Origin: Paenibacillus dendritiformis
GTDB lineage: Bacteria; Bacillota; Bacilli; Paenibacillales; Paenibacillaceae
Length of the DNA stretch: 64,000 nt
Assembly: GCF_021654795.1 (NCBI RefSeq)
Contig: NZ_AP025344.1
Location: 1,054,001-1,118,000 of the forward strand
Reading direction: 5' to 3'
Part shown: piece after piece, positions 50,701 to 59,086 of the stretch
How the letters are laid out: every line of letters begins with the position of its first letter
Numbering within the stretch: the stretch's first letter is position 1
Translations under genes and position numbers: made by a program
Notes under the pieces: generated by a model
Told to the model about the DNA's origin: nothing
Databases searched by the model: none
Seen by the model: only the letters and a program-made list of their open reading frames with translations

Positions 50701-53700
50701 GGGAGCAGGAAGCGGGAGAGGCGTATTGGCTGCGGATGCTGGAAGGCGAGCTGCCGGTGCTGGAGCTTCCGACCGACTTCCCGCGGCCGCCGATGCAGAC
50801 CTTCGCGGGAGATATCGTCCGGGCGGCGCTGCCGGCCGCCGATGCCGCCGCGCTGAAGAAGCTGGCTTCGGAACGGGGGACGACGCTCTACATGGCGCTG
50901 CTCGCCGTGTACAATCTGCTGCTGGCCGCTTATGCGGACAAGGAGGATATTATCGTCGGCTGCGCCGTCGCGGCCCGGACGCATCCCGATCTGGAGCGGA
51001 TGATGGGCATGTTCGTCAACACGCTGCCGATTCGCAGCTATCCGGAAGGGGGCAAATCCTTCGCGGACTATCTGGCCGAGCTGAAGGAGAGCTTGCTGGC
51101 GGCGTATGAATACCAGACCTATCCGCTGGACAAACTGGTCGACCGGCTGTCCTACCCGCGGGATATGAGCCGCAACCCGCTATTCGACACGGTCTTCGTC
51201 ATGCAGAACATGGGCAATACGACGCTTGAGCTCGGCGGCGCGGCCTGCGAGGCCATTCCTTATCATAACGGCACCTCGAAGTTCGACGTGACGCTGGAGG
51301 CCGTGGAGCGGGAAGATGCCGTCTTGCTGAACTTCGAGTACAATACGGCTCTCTTCCGCCGGGATACCATCGAGCGGCTGGCGGGGCACTTCCTGCAGCT
51401 CGTGCAGGAGGCGGTGCGGAAGCCGGAGGCCCTCATCGGCGAACTGGACATGATTACGGCGAGGGAACGGGAGCGGATCGTCGCCGAGTTCAACCGGACG
51501 CAAGCCGACTATCCGCGCGAGGCGACGATTCACGGCCTGTTCGAGGAGCAGGCGCGGCGCACGCCGGATTGCACGGCGGTCACCGATCCGCAGCGCTCGC
51601 TTACCTATGCCGAGCTGAATGCGGAGGCGAACCGGCTGGCTCATGAGCTGCGGCGCCGCGGCGTCCGCCGGGAGCAGGCGGTCGGCGTCTTGACCGAGCG
51701 GACGGCGGAAATGATCGTCGGCGTTCTGGCCATTATGAAGGCGGGCGGCGCGTATGTCCCGATCGATCCGGATTATCCGGCGGATCGCGTCGATTACTTG
51801 CTGGAGGACAGCGGCGCGAAGCTCGTGCTTGCGAGCGGGTCGCTGGCAGGGCAGCTCCCGCCGCATATCGCCCGTGTCGGGTTCGAAGCGGCCGCGCACG
51901 GCCCAAGCGATGAAGAAGGGGCGGCGATCGATCCGGACAGCGTGAATGAGGCGGAGGATCTCGCCTATCTGATGTACACGTCGGGATCGACAGGCAAGCC
52001 GAAGGGGGTCATGGTGACCCACCGCAACGTCATCCGGCTCGTGCAGAATACGAATTTCGTCTCCTTCCGGGAGGACGACTGCATTCTTCAGACGGGCTCG
52101 CTGGTGTTCGACGCTTCGACGTTCGAGATCTGGGGAGCGCTGCTGAACGGACTGCGCCTGGTGCTCGTCGACAAAATGACGATTCTGGATGAGACCGCCC
52201 TGGCCGAAGCGATTCAACGCCACGGGGTCACGATGATGTGGCTGACCTCGCCGCTGTTCACCCAGCTGGCGGAGAAGAATCCGGAGCTGTTCCGTCCGGT
52301 GCGCACGCTGCTCGTCGGCGGCGACGTGCTCTCGCCGAAGCATATTTACCGGGTGCGCGAAGCGAGCGCGCCGATCACGATCATCAACGGGTACGGGCCG
52401 ACAGAGAACACGACGTTCACGGCCTGCTACGAGATTGCCGGCGAGCGCCCTGGCTCGATCCCGATCGGCAAGCCGATTGCCAATTCGACGGCTTATGTCG
52501 TCAATGCGTTCGGCAAGCTGCAGCCGATCGGCGTCCCGGGCGAGCTGTGGGCCGGCGGCGACGGCGTCGCTCGCGGCTACTTGAACCGGAGCGGCTTGAC
52601 CGCCGAGAAGTTCATCGACAGCCCGTTCCGGCCAGGGGAACGAATCTACAAGACCGGCGATCTGGTGCGCTGGCTGCCGGATGGCAATATTGAATTCCTC
52701 GGGCGCAAGGATCATCAAGTCAAAATTCGCGGCTTCCGCATGGAGCTGGGCGAGATCGAGGCGCAGATCCGCACTCATCCGCAGGTGAAGGACGTGCTCG
52801 TGTCCGTGCGCGAGGAAGCGCCGGGGCAGAAGGCGCTCTGCGCCCATATCGTGGCGGAAGGCGCGCTGACGGCGGCCGATGTCCGCGCCTATGTGCTGAC
52901 CGGGCTGCCGGATTATATGGCGCCGTCTTATTACGCCTTCCTGGAGCGGATGCCGCTGACGACGAACGGCAAGATCGACCGCTCGAAGCTTCCGGAGCCG
53001 GAGAAGCTCGAAGGCGCGTCCGGGAGCATGGTTGCGCCGGAGAACGAGATCGAGCAGAAGCTGGCCGACGCGTGGCAGGAGGTGCTTGGGCTGGCGCAGG
53101 TCGGCGTCGAAGATAACTTCTTCGATATCGGCGGCCATTCCTTGAAGGCAATCACGCTGGTTGCCCGGCTGAAGCAGGAATTCATCGTCGATGTCGCCGA
53201 TATCTTCGCGTATCCGACGGTTCGGCAGCTCGCCTGCCGCATTGAATACCGGCCGAACCATCTGCAGGAGAAGCTGGCGCGGATACGCGAACGGTACGCC
53301 GCGGCCCCGAACGGGGAAGCGCCGGCCGTGGCGGAAGCGCGCCGCCGTTACCGCAGCGGGATCGAAGGCCGGATTCCTTCGGAGGCGGAGCGCCGGACCG
53401 AGTACCGCCACGTGCTGCTGACGGGAGCGACCGGCTATCTGGGCGCTTATCTGCTGCATGAGATCATCTCGCGCACGGGCAGCGAAATCAGCGTCATTGT
53501 AAGGGGACGGACGCCGGACGAGGCGCGCGGGCGCTTGGCCGACAAGCTGGCTTACTATTTTGGCCCGGATTGGTTCCCGGCGCATGCCGCGCGGATCCAT
53601 CCCGTGAACGGCGAACTGTCGGCGGAACGGTTCGGCCTCGAGACCGGGGACTACGAGCGGCTCGCCAGCGAAGTGGACTGCATTGTTCATGCGGCCGCGA

Positions 53701-54527
53701 ACGTGAAGCATTACGGCCATTATGACGACTTCGTGCGGAGCAATGTGACGGCAACGGAGCGGCTGATTGATCTGGCGCTCGAACGGACGCCGAAGGCGTT
53801 CCACCATGTATCGACGATGTCGGTCGGCATGGGCACCATCGATGGCCGAGCCGAGGCGCTGTTCACGGAAGATGACGGGGATCTCGGCCAGCAGCATCAT
53901 AACGTCTATGTGAAGACGAAGTTCGAAGCAGAGCTCCGCATTCAGGAAGCCCGCGCCCGCGGTCTGCAGGCGAGCATTTATCGGGTCGGCAATATCGTCT
54001 GCCATTCGGACACGGGCCATTTCCAGGAAAATATTGCGGACAACGCTTTTTACAATACTCTGAAATCTTATCTTGGCCTGGGGGCGGTGCTGGCGTCGGA
54101 GCCGGATACCGATTTGTCCTTCGTCAATCAGGTGAGCGCGGCCATCGTGACGCTGTTCGACAAGCCGGCGCTGTACAACGGCACGTATCACGTGTACAAC
54201 CCGCATCTGATCAGCTTGGCCGACCTGCTGGCCGCTCATCCTGGCACCACGGTGAAGCCGCTGGCTGCCGGTCCGTTCTTCGAGGAACTGTACGCCCGCT
54301 TCGAGCGGGAAGAGAACCGGGAGGCGGTCGAGAGCGTGCTGCTGCACAACGGCTGGATGGATGAAGCATCGAACGGGACCATATTCGTGCATACGGCGGA
54401 ACGGACGGCAGCGCTGCTCGCTCGCCTGGGCTTCGCATGGACGAAGCCGGCCGCGGCGGAATTCCGGCGGCTGCTTGCGCATGCCGAGGCGGTAGGCTTC
54501 CTGCCGCAAGCATCAAGCCGGAAATAG
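47781..54527 (+). CDS. dimodular NRPS with terminal reductase (A-T-C-A-T-R)
   Basis: A 2248-residue nonribosomal peptide synthetase. Order: a truncated condensation-like region (1-200), A1 (about 216-695), carrier 1 (FFELGGHSLK, Ser near 748), C (about 800-1225, HHIVFDG near 927), A2 (about 1248-1730), carrier 2 (FFDIGGHSLK, near 1780), and a reductase (about 1870-2248: VLLTGATGYLGAY, then YVKTK). This is the AusA layout, whose dipeptide aldehyde cyclises to pyrazinones. My hand-read binding codes are roughly DAFFFGITFK (Ile/Val-like) for A1 and DAFWLGGTFK (Val-like) for A2. The TTG start at 47781 has AAGGAG 10 bases upstream. Controlled by the c-di-GMP riboswitch. Confidence 0.95.
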   Translation: MSAIPFTTEQLTGYDAHTFEIPSAIVDGLEQLTRTRSVTLEAAVGVAWSGLVARYHNAEEVVLLAMASRSRDGVLVAVRPEETLWSAAEALCGQLQTGGEDSGASGDITTCCWCQDAEVPGKTRAEISDGDLHARILGREAAFLGPFLFTIYYRPERFSLDAATRMGQQLNQMLREAAQAPDKPIGEWDLLTKEEIRRYIERHNRTQYPYPKDRTVPSLFEEQAARTPDEPAIIEEGRQFTYKELNETANRLAHYLRAQGVAREQAVGILAERTAEMVIGILAIIKAGGAYVPIDPDHPQDRIQYLLEDSGARLVLTSAGLSGRLPADAVQVPLEATAWADQPGHNPEPAGSAEDLIYIIYTSGSTGRPKGVMVTHRNVVRLVKNTNYVSFQPGDRMLQTGSLVFDASTFEIWGSLLNGIGLVLVDKTTILDSRQLDEALRRFGVTTMFLTTALFLQLVDRNPAIFKPVRQLFVGGELMSPKHFYRAAQECAPIRLSNIYGPTENTTFSTCYELKEEREGPIPIGTPIGNSTIYVVNAHGKLQPPGATGELWVGGDGVARGYLNRDDLTEKMFIDSPFVPGERIYKTGDLVRLCEDGQLEFVGRKDHQVKIRGYRMELGEIEARIHSHSQVKETLVADFEEAPGQKALCAYVVAEGGLDAAGLRAYLAQQLPEYMVPGYFMFLERMPLTINGKIDRAKLPRPERQERAAIHYAAPTNGTERKLAAIWEELLGIEPIGIDDHFFELGGHSLKVAQLQARIYETFQVNISFKLLFEMPYIRSLASLIAQLEQGGFEAIESAPDKPHYRLAPAQQRMYALQQRADIGMAYHVPLLYRLPGDCEPERLERALRKLVERHEALRTSFHWEDGEVVQRVHPAVDFAMQRLEADGRTAQEAAASFLRPFRMEEAPLLRAAWIRFAEGEAALLLDVHHIVFDGTSLSLLTEELAALYAGRELPAQTLHYKDYAEWQAERELREQEAGEAYWLRMLEGELPVLELPTDFPRPPMQTFAGDIVRAALPAADAAALKKLASERGTTLYMALLAVYNLLLAAYADKEDIIVGCAVAARTHPDLERMMGMFVNTLPIRSYPEGGKSFADYLAELKESLLAAYEYQTYPLDKLVDRLSYPRDMSRNPLFDTVFVMQNMGNTTLELGGAACEAIPYHNGTSKFDVTLEAVEREDAVLLNFEYNTALFRRDTIERLAGHFLQLVQEAVRKPEALIGELDMITARERERIVAEFNRTQADYPREATIHGLFEEQARRTPDCTAVTDPQRSLTYAELNAEANRLAHELRRRGVRREQAVGVLTERTAEMIVGVLAIMKAGGAYVPIDPDYPADRVDYLLEDSGAKLVLASGSLAGQLPPHIARVGFEAAAHGPSDEEGAAIDPDSVNEAEDLAYLMYTSGSTGKPKGVMVTHRNVIRLVQNTNFVSFREDDCILQTGSLVFDASTFEIWGALLNGLRLVLVDKMTILDETALAEAIQRHGVTMMWLTSPLFTQLAEKNPELFRPVRTLLVGGDVLSPKHIYRVREASAPITIINGYGPTENTTFTACYEIAGERPGSIPIGKPIANSTAYVVNAFGKLQPIGVPGELWAGGDGVARGYLNRSGLTAEKFIDSPFRPGERIYKTGDLVRWLPDGNIEFLGRKDHQVKIRGFRMELGEIEAQIRTHPQVKDVLVSVREEAPGQKALCAHIVAEGALTAADVRAYVLTGLPDYMAPSYYAFLERMPLTTNGKIDRSKLPEPEKLEGASGSMVAPENEIEQKLADAWQEVLGLAQVGVEDNFFDIGGHSLKAITLVARLKQEFIVDVADIFAYPTVRQLACRIEYRPNHLQEKLARIRERYAAAPNGEAPAVAEARRRYRSGIEGRIPSEAERRTEYRHVLLTGATGYLGAYLLHEIISRTGSEISVIVRGRTPDEARGRLADKLAYYFGPDWFPAHAARIHPVNGELSAERFGLETGDYERLASEVDCIVHAAANVKHYGHYDDFVRSNVTATERLIDLALERTPKAFHHVSTMSVGMGTIDGRAEALFTEDDGDLGQQHHNVYVKTKFEAELRIQEARARGLQASIYRVGNIVCHSDTGHFQENIADNAFYNTLKSYLGLGAVLASEPDTDLSFVNQVSAAIVTLFDKPALYNGTYHVYNPHLISLADLLAAHPGTTVKPLAAGPFFEELYARFEREENREAVESVLLHNGWMDEASNGTIFVHTAERTAALLARLGFAWTKPAAAEFRRLLAHAEAVGFLPQASSRK

Positions 54528-54850
54528 CCGGTTCACCTGTCAGGCCTAGTGTGGTCAATAAGTACAAATACGGCCTGATACGGATGTAAGGACTGGTGCG
54601 TTGGATACGGACCGATGCAGACGGATACGCATTGACGCGCGCCGAAATGGATTGATACGGGCAATCGGAGCGGCACGGTGCGTTACGCTGGACTGGTTCG
54701 CGCCGCGGCGGCAGGGGTAGACCACGTCTGGGAGGGGATAAGAGAGCACAACATCGAGAGGCGGATTGACAGCGGGAATGCCGGACGCATCCTGCCATGG
54801 CATGATTTCTAACGATCAAAAACGACTACATTTGAGGAGGACTTACAACT
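54528..54850. other. intergenic region with no recognised gene
   Basis: About 320 bases containing loosely repeated GGATACGGA/GATGCAGACGGATACG-like words between 54570 and 54660. No terminator is obvious after the NRPS gene. Confidence 0.35.
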
Positions 54851-55213
54851 ATGTTTAACGTAAAATACGACGCAGCAAAGAACCGCATTTATATCAAGCT
54901 TGAAGGCATGATGGGCATGGACGAGGCGAAGGAGTATGACAAAACGGCCCGCCAATATGTTGACAAGGCGAAGGAAGGATACACGTTCTGCATCGACATG
55001 GCGGATGCGCAACCGGCTCCGGCCGACGTAAATGAATATTTGTCTGGCCTGCGCGAATATATGGCCAAGAAGAAAATTCTCGGCTCGGCCATGATCGTCA
55101 GCTCGGCGCTCACGAAGCTGCAGCTGTCCCGGTTGATTAAGGAGCTCGGCGGCGACAACGGCGTATTCCAGAGCTACGAAGAAGCCGACAAATATCTCGA
55201 CAGCTTTAAATAA
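54851..55213 (+). CDS. SpoIIAA/STAS-like small protein
   Basis: A 120-residue soluble protein. The opening beta-strand pair (FNVKYDAAKNRIYIKLEGMM), a following helix and the VSSALTKLQLSRLIKELGGD region resemble SpoIIAA-like/STAS alpha-beta folds. GAGGAGG lies 10 bases before the ATG. It is followed by a terminator and then a chemoreceptor gene. A signalling or lipid-binding role is possible but not shown. Confidence 0.65.
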   Translation: MFNVKYDAAKNRIYIKLEGMMGMDEAKEYDKTARQYVDKAKEGYTFCIDMADAQPAPADVNEYLSGLREYMAKKKILGSAMIVSSALTKLQLSRLIKELGGDNGVFQSYEEADKYLDSFK

Positions 55214-55232
55214 GAGAGTGCGGACTGATGCG

Positions 55233-55266
55233 AAAAAGACTTGCCCGCGATGCGGGGAGTCTTTTT
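55233..55266 (+). terminator. intrinsic terminator after the SpoIIAA-like gene
   Basis: AAAAAGACT..CCCGC pairs with GCGGG.AGTCTTTTT. Confidence 0.85.
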
Positions 55267-55340
55267 CCGCATAGCGGCCTGTAACGTACACAACTTGAAT
55301 GAGTCGTGTTCAACGAATACAACCCGAAGGTGAGAAGACA

Positions 55341-56999
55341 ATGAACGCTCAAATCACATCCGTGACCAAACGGCTGAAATTCATGGGCAACTGGTGGCAT
55401 AAGTCGCTGTTGGCGCGAATCCTCGTGCCCATGACGCTCTTGACTTTGCTAATCATTGCAGCGACAAGCATGGTCAATGTCAACTTTTTAAAAGAAACGA
55501 TAACGGACTTGATGATTAAAGATACGGAGCAAGACGTCTCCCATGTCATCAGCTTGATCGAACGCGGCGGCGACTTGAATCCGGATGAAATGCTTGAAAA
55601 CATCGCTCTCCGGGAACACAGCTTCGCGCTCATTGTCGACGGCAACGAGATCGCGGCGGCCGCAGGCGCCGCAGAGAAGACGAAGCTGGCCGATTATCCG
55701 CAGTTGAAGCCGCTGCTGGAGTCGCCACAAGGAAGCATGTTCCTGGATAATCAACTGGAATATGGCGTATCCGGCCAAGCCGGGAAGTACCGCGTCATCA
55801 TCGTGTCCAGCCTGCTCGATTTCAGCGACGGGGTCGGATACTATCAGTTGATGCTGCTTGCGGTTGCGATCGCCTCCATCCTGGTGATTTGCGGAACGAT
55901 ATGGCTGCTTGTGAATCGGTTCATGGTGAAGCCGATCCATGAAGTGGCCGAGACGCTGGACCGGATTGGAAGCGGCGATTTGACGCAGCGCCTCTCCATG
56001 GATGTGAACCGGCAGGATATATGGGGAATGGTCGCCCGCGGGGTAGACAATATGACCTCGAATCTGCGGAATCTCGTCGAACAGGTCGTCGCGACAAGCG
56101 ACAAGGTTACCGTCACCTCGGGAGACTTCGTCCACAGCGCGCAGGAGACGAGCAAAGCCTCTGAGCAGGTGACCCTCTCCTTGCAGGATATCTCGCAGGG
56201 GGTCGACGAGGAAGCGCGCATGCTCCGCAATATCGGCGGCACGATGGAGGACATTACGATGGCCATCGGCGAAGTCGAGCAGGTCGTCAAGTCGATGACG
56301 AGCGATTTCGCGAGCGCCAGCGAGCTGGTATCGAGCGGCAGCGTCATGGTCAAGGACACGGTGAGCCAGATGAACGAGCTGGCGGAAAACGTCGGATCCA
56401 GCTCCGTCGTCATCACCGAATTGGAGCATCGTTCCGGCAAGGTCGGCGAGATTATCCAGATTATTACCGAGATTGCGGGACAGACGAATCTGCTGGCCCT
56501 GAACGCGGCGATTGAAGCGGCCCGGGCGGGCGAGCACGGTCTTGGCTTCGCGGTTGTCGCCAATGAGGTGCGCAAGCTGGCCGATCAATCGAATCAGGCT
56601 GCGCTGGAAATCCAGGAAATCATTTCGCTCGTTCAGGCTGATACGCTCCAGGCCGTCGAGTCGATGAGCAAGAGCACGAAGCTGGTCGAGTCGGGCATGG
56701 AGAGCGTGAACCAGACCGGGCAAGTGTTCGGAGCGATCGTCAAGACGATTCAGGAAGTGTCGAGCAATGTGGAAATGGTCGACGCGATCGTGCAGGAGGT
56801 CAATCTGAACGCGAAAGAAATTTTGGAGCGGGTTCAGGGCATTATCCAAATTTCCGAGGAATCGTCGGCCAACGTGCAGTCGATTGCTGCCGCGACCGAA
56901 GAGCAAAATGCCATTATGGAAGAATTGGCCCTCTCGTCCGAAGAGCTCACTCGCTTGTCGGGCAATCTGCGGGAAGCCTTGACGAAATTCACCGTATAA
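55341..56999 (+). CDS. methyl-accepting chemotaxis protein
   Basis: A 552-residue chemoreceptor. TM1 is near residue 30 ([20 protein letters not shown]), a small extracytoplasmic sensor spans about 50-170, TM2 is near 172-197 and a HAMP domain follows ([20 protein letters not shown]). The signalling tip is [20 protein letters not shown] then [16 protein letters not shown], which contacts CheA and CheW. The start ATG at 55341 has AGGTGAG upstream. The sensor shows no recognisable ligand pocket. It is monocistronic. Confidence 0.95.
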   Translation: MNAQITSVTKRLKFMGNWWHKSLLARILVPMTLLTLLIIAATSMVNVNFLKETITDLMIKDTEQDVSHVISLIERGGDLNPDEMLENIALREHSFALIVDGNEIAAAAGAAEKTKLADYPQLKPLLESPQGSMFLDNQLEYGVSGQAGKYRVIIVSSLLDFSDGVGYYQLMLLAVAIASILVICGTIWLLVNRFMVKPIHEVAETLDRIGSGDLTQRLSMDVNRQDIWGMVARGVDNMTSNLRNLVEQVVATSDKVTVTSGDFVHSAQETSKASEQVTLSLQDISQGVDEEARMLRNIGGTMEDITMAIGEVEQVVKSMTSDFASASELVSSGSVMVKDTVSQMNELAENVGSSSVVITELEHRSGKVGEIIQIITEIAGQTNLLALNAAIEAARAGEHGLGFAVVANEVRKLADQSNQAALEIQEIISLVQADTLQAVESMSKSTKLVESGMESVNQTGQVFGAIVKTIQEVSSNVEMVDAIVQEVNLNAKEILERVQGIIQISEESSANVQSIAAATEEQNAIMEELALSSEELTRLSGNLREALTKFTV

Positions 57000-57029
57000 T
57001 GCAAAAAGGATATGTGTCTCATCGGCATC

Positions 57030-57058
57030 GGCCGTGTTCTCCTCGAGAGAGCACGGCC
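57030..57058 (+). terminator. hairpin after the chemoreceptor gene
   Basis: GGCCGTG.TTCTC pairs with GAGAGA.GCACGGCC; the T-run is weak (ATTGTTGCATT). Confidence 0.6.
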
Positions 57059-57227
57059 ATTGTTGCATTCGGGGGGCCGGAGGAAGGCTTGAGCAAGCCG
57101 AAAGCAGGGCCCAAGGGGATGCCGGGGCAAAAATCAAGTGAACAATTCGTAAACAAATAGATTGAACGGTTATTCCAATTGTTTTATTATCTATATGTTG
57201 ACATAATGGTCCTGAAAGGAGGCGAAC

Positions 57228-57299
57228 ATGCCGATGAGAGACATGGATGGATCCGTTCCGCCGGCCTTCAAGGACTGCGGATCCGATCGCGATCTCTGA
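57228..57299 (+). CDS. 23-residue leader peptide upstream of the BmrCD-like exporter
   Basis: AAAGGAGG placed 5 bases before the ATG at 57228 is the strongest ribosome binding site of the region, yet it opens a frame of only 23 codons (MPMRDMDGSVPPAFKDCG and on) in a phase different from the transporter. The frame ends 41 bases before the likely exporter start at 57341. A GGATCCG/CGGATCC stem lies inside it. In Bacillus subtilis, bmrCD is preceded by the translated leader bmrB, which mediates antibiotic-induced attenuation, so a similar role is inferred here. Confidence 0.45.
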   Translation: MPMRDMDGSVPPAFKDCGSDRDL

Positions 57300-57340
57300 C
57301 GGCGCCGGACTCGATAACGGTACGGGATGTGAGAGTGAAG

Positions 57341-59086
57341 ATGAAAGGAAAGTCATTGTTATTCGGTCATGTTCGGGCTCACTGGTTCTTTTATGTGACG
57401 GCGGTGCTGTTCATGGCGGCCGCCAACGTTATCAATTCGTTCTACCCCGCCCTGCTCGGCCAGTTCACCGATGAATTGCAGCAGAAGGGGCTGACGCGGG
57501 GCGCGGTCATTCATTACAGCCTCTGGCTCGCGGCGATAGGCGTCGGGTATGGCGTGCTCTTCGGCCTGGGACAGTACATGAACCACCGTCTCGGCCGGCT
57601 GTTCGAGTTCAATACGCGGCAGCGGCTGTTCGGGCAATTCACCCGGTTGAGCGAGCATTATTATTCCAAAAACGGGGTCGGCAAGCTGCTTAGCTACTTC
57701 ATGAATGATGTCCGGGCCGTCCGTGAATCCATCGCCAACGGCGTCAATCAGATGACGAATGCCACGATTCTGCTCGTATCCGTCCTCGTGATGATGATGC
57801 TGAGCCATATACCCCTGCATCTGGTCTTGGTCTGCGTCCTGCCGCTCCTCTCCATTCCGCTGTTCGTCGTCTACTTCGGCCCCCGCATTCGCATGCGCTC
57901 CCGCGCCGTGCAGGATGCGCTTGCCGGGATGACGGAATCCGCGGAAGAACAATTCGGCGGCATCAAAGTAACGAAAACGTTCGCGGTGGAGCATATCGCC
58001 CAAGCCCGCTTCGACGGGACGGTCGACCATATCCGCGACAATCAGCTTCGCCTCGTGCGGATGACGTCCTTGTTCCAGGCGCTGATCCCGTTCGCCGGCG
58101 CGCTGTCGCTGGCGTTAGCGATCACATACGGAGGGATGATGTCCATCCGCGGACAGCTGTCGCTCGGGAACTTCGTTACATTGACGCTGTACCTGCGCAT
58201 GATCATGACGCCGCTGCAGCAGATTGGCAACGTGATCAATACGATCCTGCGCTCCCGCGCGTCGCTGGACCGGCTGAACCGGCTGATGGAAGAGGAGCCG
58301 GATATCCAGGAGGCGGCAGAGGCGGTTGCGCTGCGTCCGGGGGAGGCGGAGCTGGAACTGCGCCATCTGTCCTTCACTTATCCGGAAAGCGATACCCCCT
58401 CGCTGGAGGATATCAGCATCCGCGTCGCTCCGGGCAAGACGCTCGGCATTGTCGGCAAGACGGGAAGCGGCAAGACGACGCTCGTCAAGCTGCTTCTGCG
58501 GGTATACGATCCGCCGGAGGGAAGCGTCTTTATCGGCGGCGGCGATATCCGGCATCTGACGCTGGAGAGCCTGCGCACGCAGATTGCCTACGTCCCGCAG
58601 GACGGATTTTTGTTCAGTACGACGATTCGCGACAATATCGCTTTTTATAACCGCGAGATCGATGACGGTCCGGTTCAGGAAGCGGCGAAGCTGGCGGACA
58701 TTTACCGCAATATCGAGGAATTCCCCGACAAATTCGGCACGAAGCTGGGCGAGCGGGGACTTACCTTGTCCGGCGGCCAGCGCCAACGCACCAGCTTGGC
58801 CCGCGGGCTCATCAAGAACGCGCCGATCCTGATCCTGGACGACAGCGTCAGCGCCGTGGACGTCGTCACCGAGTCCGCTATCCTGGCGAATCTGCGCCGC
58901 GCCCGCAAGGGCTTGACGACGCTTATCATCGCCCATCGCATCAGCGCGGTGCGCCATGCGGACGAGATCGTCGTCCTCGATGAGGGGCGGATTGCGGAGC
59001 GCGGCACGCATGCCGAGCTGCTCCGCCAGGGCGGCTACTATGCTTCGCTGCATGCCATTCAAGAGGAGGGGATGCTCGATGCGTGA
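57341..59086 (+). CDS. bmrC: heterodimeric multidrug ABC exporter, BmrC-like subunit
   Basis: A 581-residue half-transporter with six membrane helices and an ATPase domain: Walker A GKTGSGKTTL, signature LTLSGGQRQRTSLAR, Walker B LILDDSVSAVD and H-loop IIAHRISAVR. The catalytic Glu after Walker B is Asp (LDDS), the mark of the degenerate-site subunit in BmrC/YheI-type heterodimers. It pairs with the next gene, whose start overlaps its stop by 8 bases. I start it at ATG 57341; the frame runs upstream through a leader region and an upstream ATG at 57179 would give a non-homologous tail. Exports drugs or peptides. Confidence 0.9.
   Translation: MKGKSLLFGHVRAHWFFYVTAVLFMAAANVINSFYPALLGQFTDELQQKGLTRGAVIHYSLWLAAIGVGYGVLFGLGQYMNHRLGRLFEFNTRQRLFGQFTRLSEHYYSKNGVGKLLSYFMNDVRAVRESIANGVNQMTNATILLVSVLVMMMLSHIPLHLVLVCVLPLLSIPLFVVYFGPRIRMRSRAVQDALAGMTESAEEQFGGIKVTKTFAVEHIAQARFDGTVDHIRDNQLRLVRMTSLFQALIPFAGALSLALAITYGGMMSIRGQLSLGNFVTLTLYLRMIMTPLQQIGNVINTILRSRASLDRLNRLMEEEPDIQEAAEAVALRPGEAELELRHLSFTYPESDTPSLEDISIRVAPGKTLGIVGKTGSGKTTLVKLLLRVYDPPEGSVFIGGGDIRHLTLESLRTQIAYVPQDGFLFSTTIRDNIAFYNREIDDGPVQEAAKLADIYRNIEEFPDKFGTKLGERGLTLSGGQRQRTSLARGLIKNAPILILDDSVSAVDVVTESAILANLRRARKGLTTLIIAHRISAVRHADEIVVLDEGRIAERGTHAELLRQGGYYASLHAIQEEGMLDA

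Noticed and set aside
51180..54509. A 1109-residue open frame on the minus strand
   Set aside because: It is antisense to the NRPS, Arg/His/Gln-rich, without a ribosome binding site or domains; a high-GC shadow frame.
57179..57340. N-terminal extension of the BmrC-like subunit from an ATG at 57179
   Set aside because: It would overlap the leader ORF and promoter-like sequence and adds 54 residues not expected in the family.
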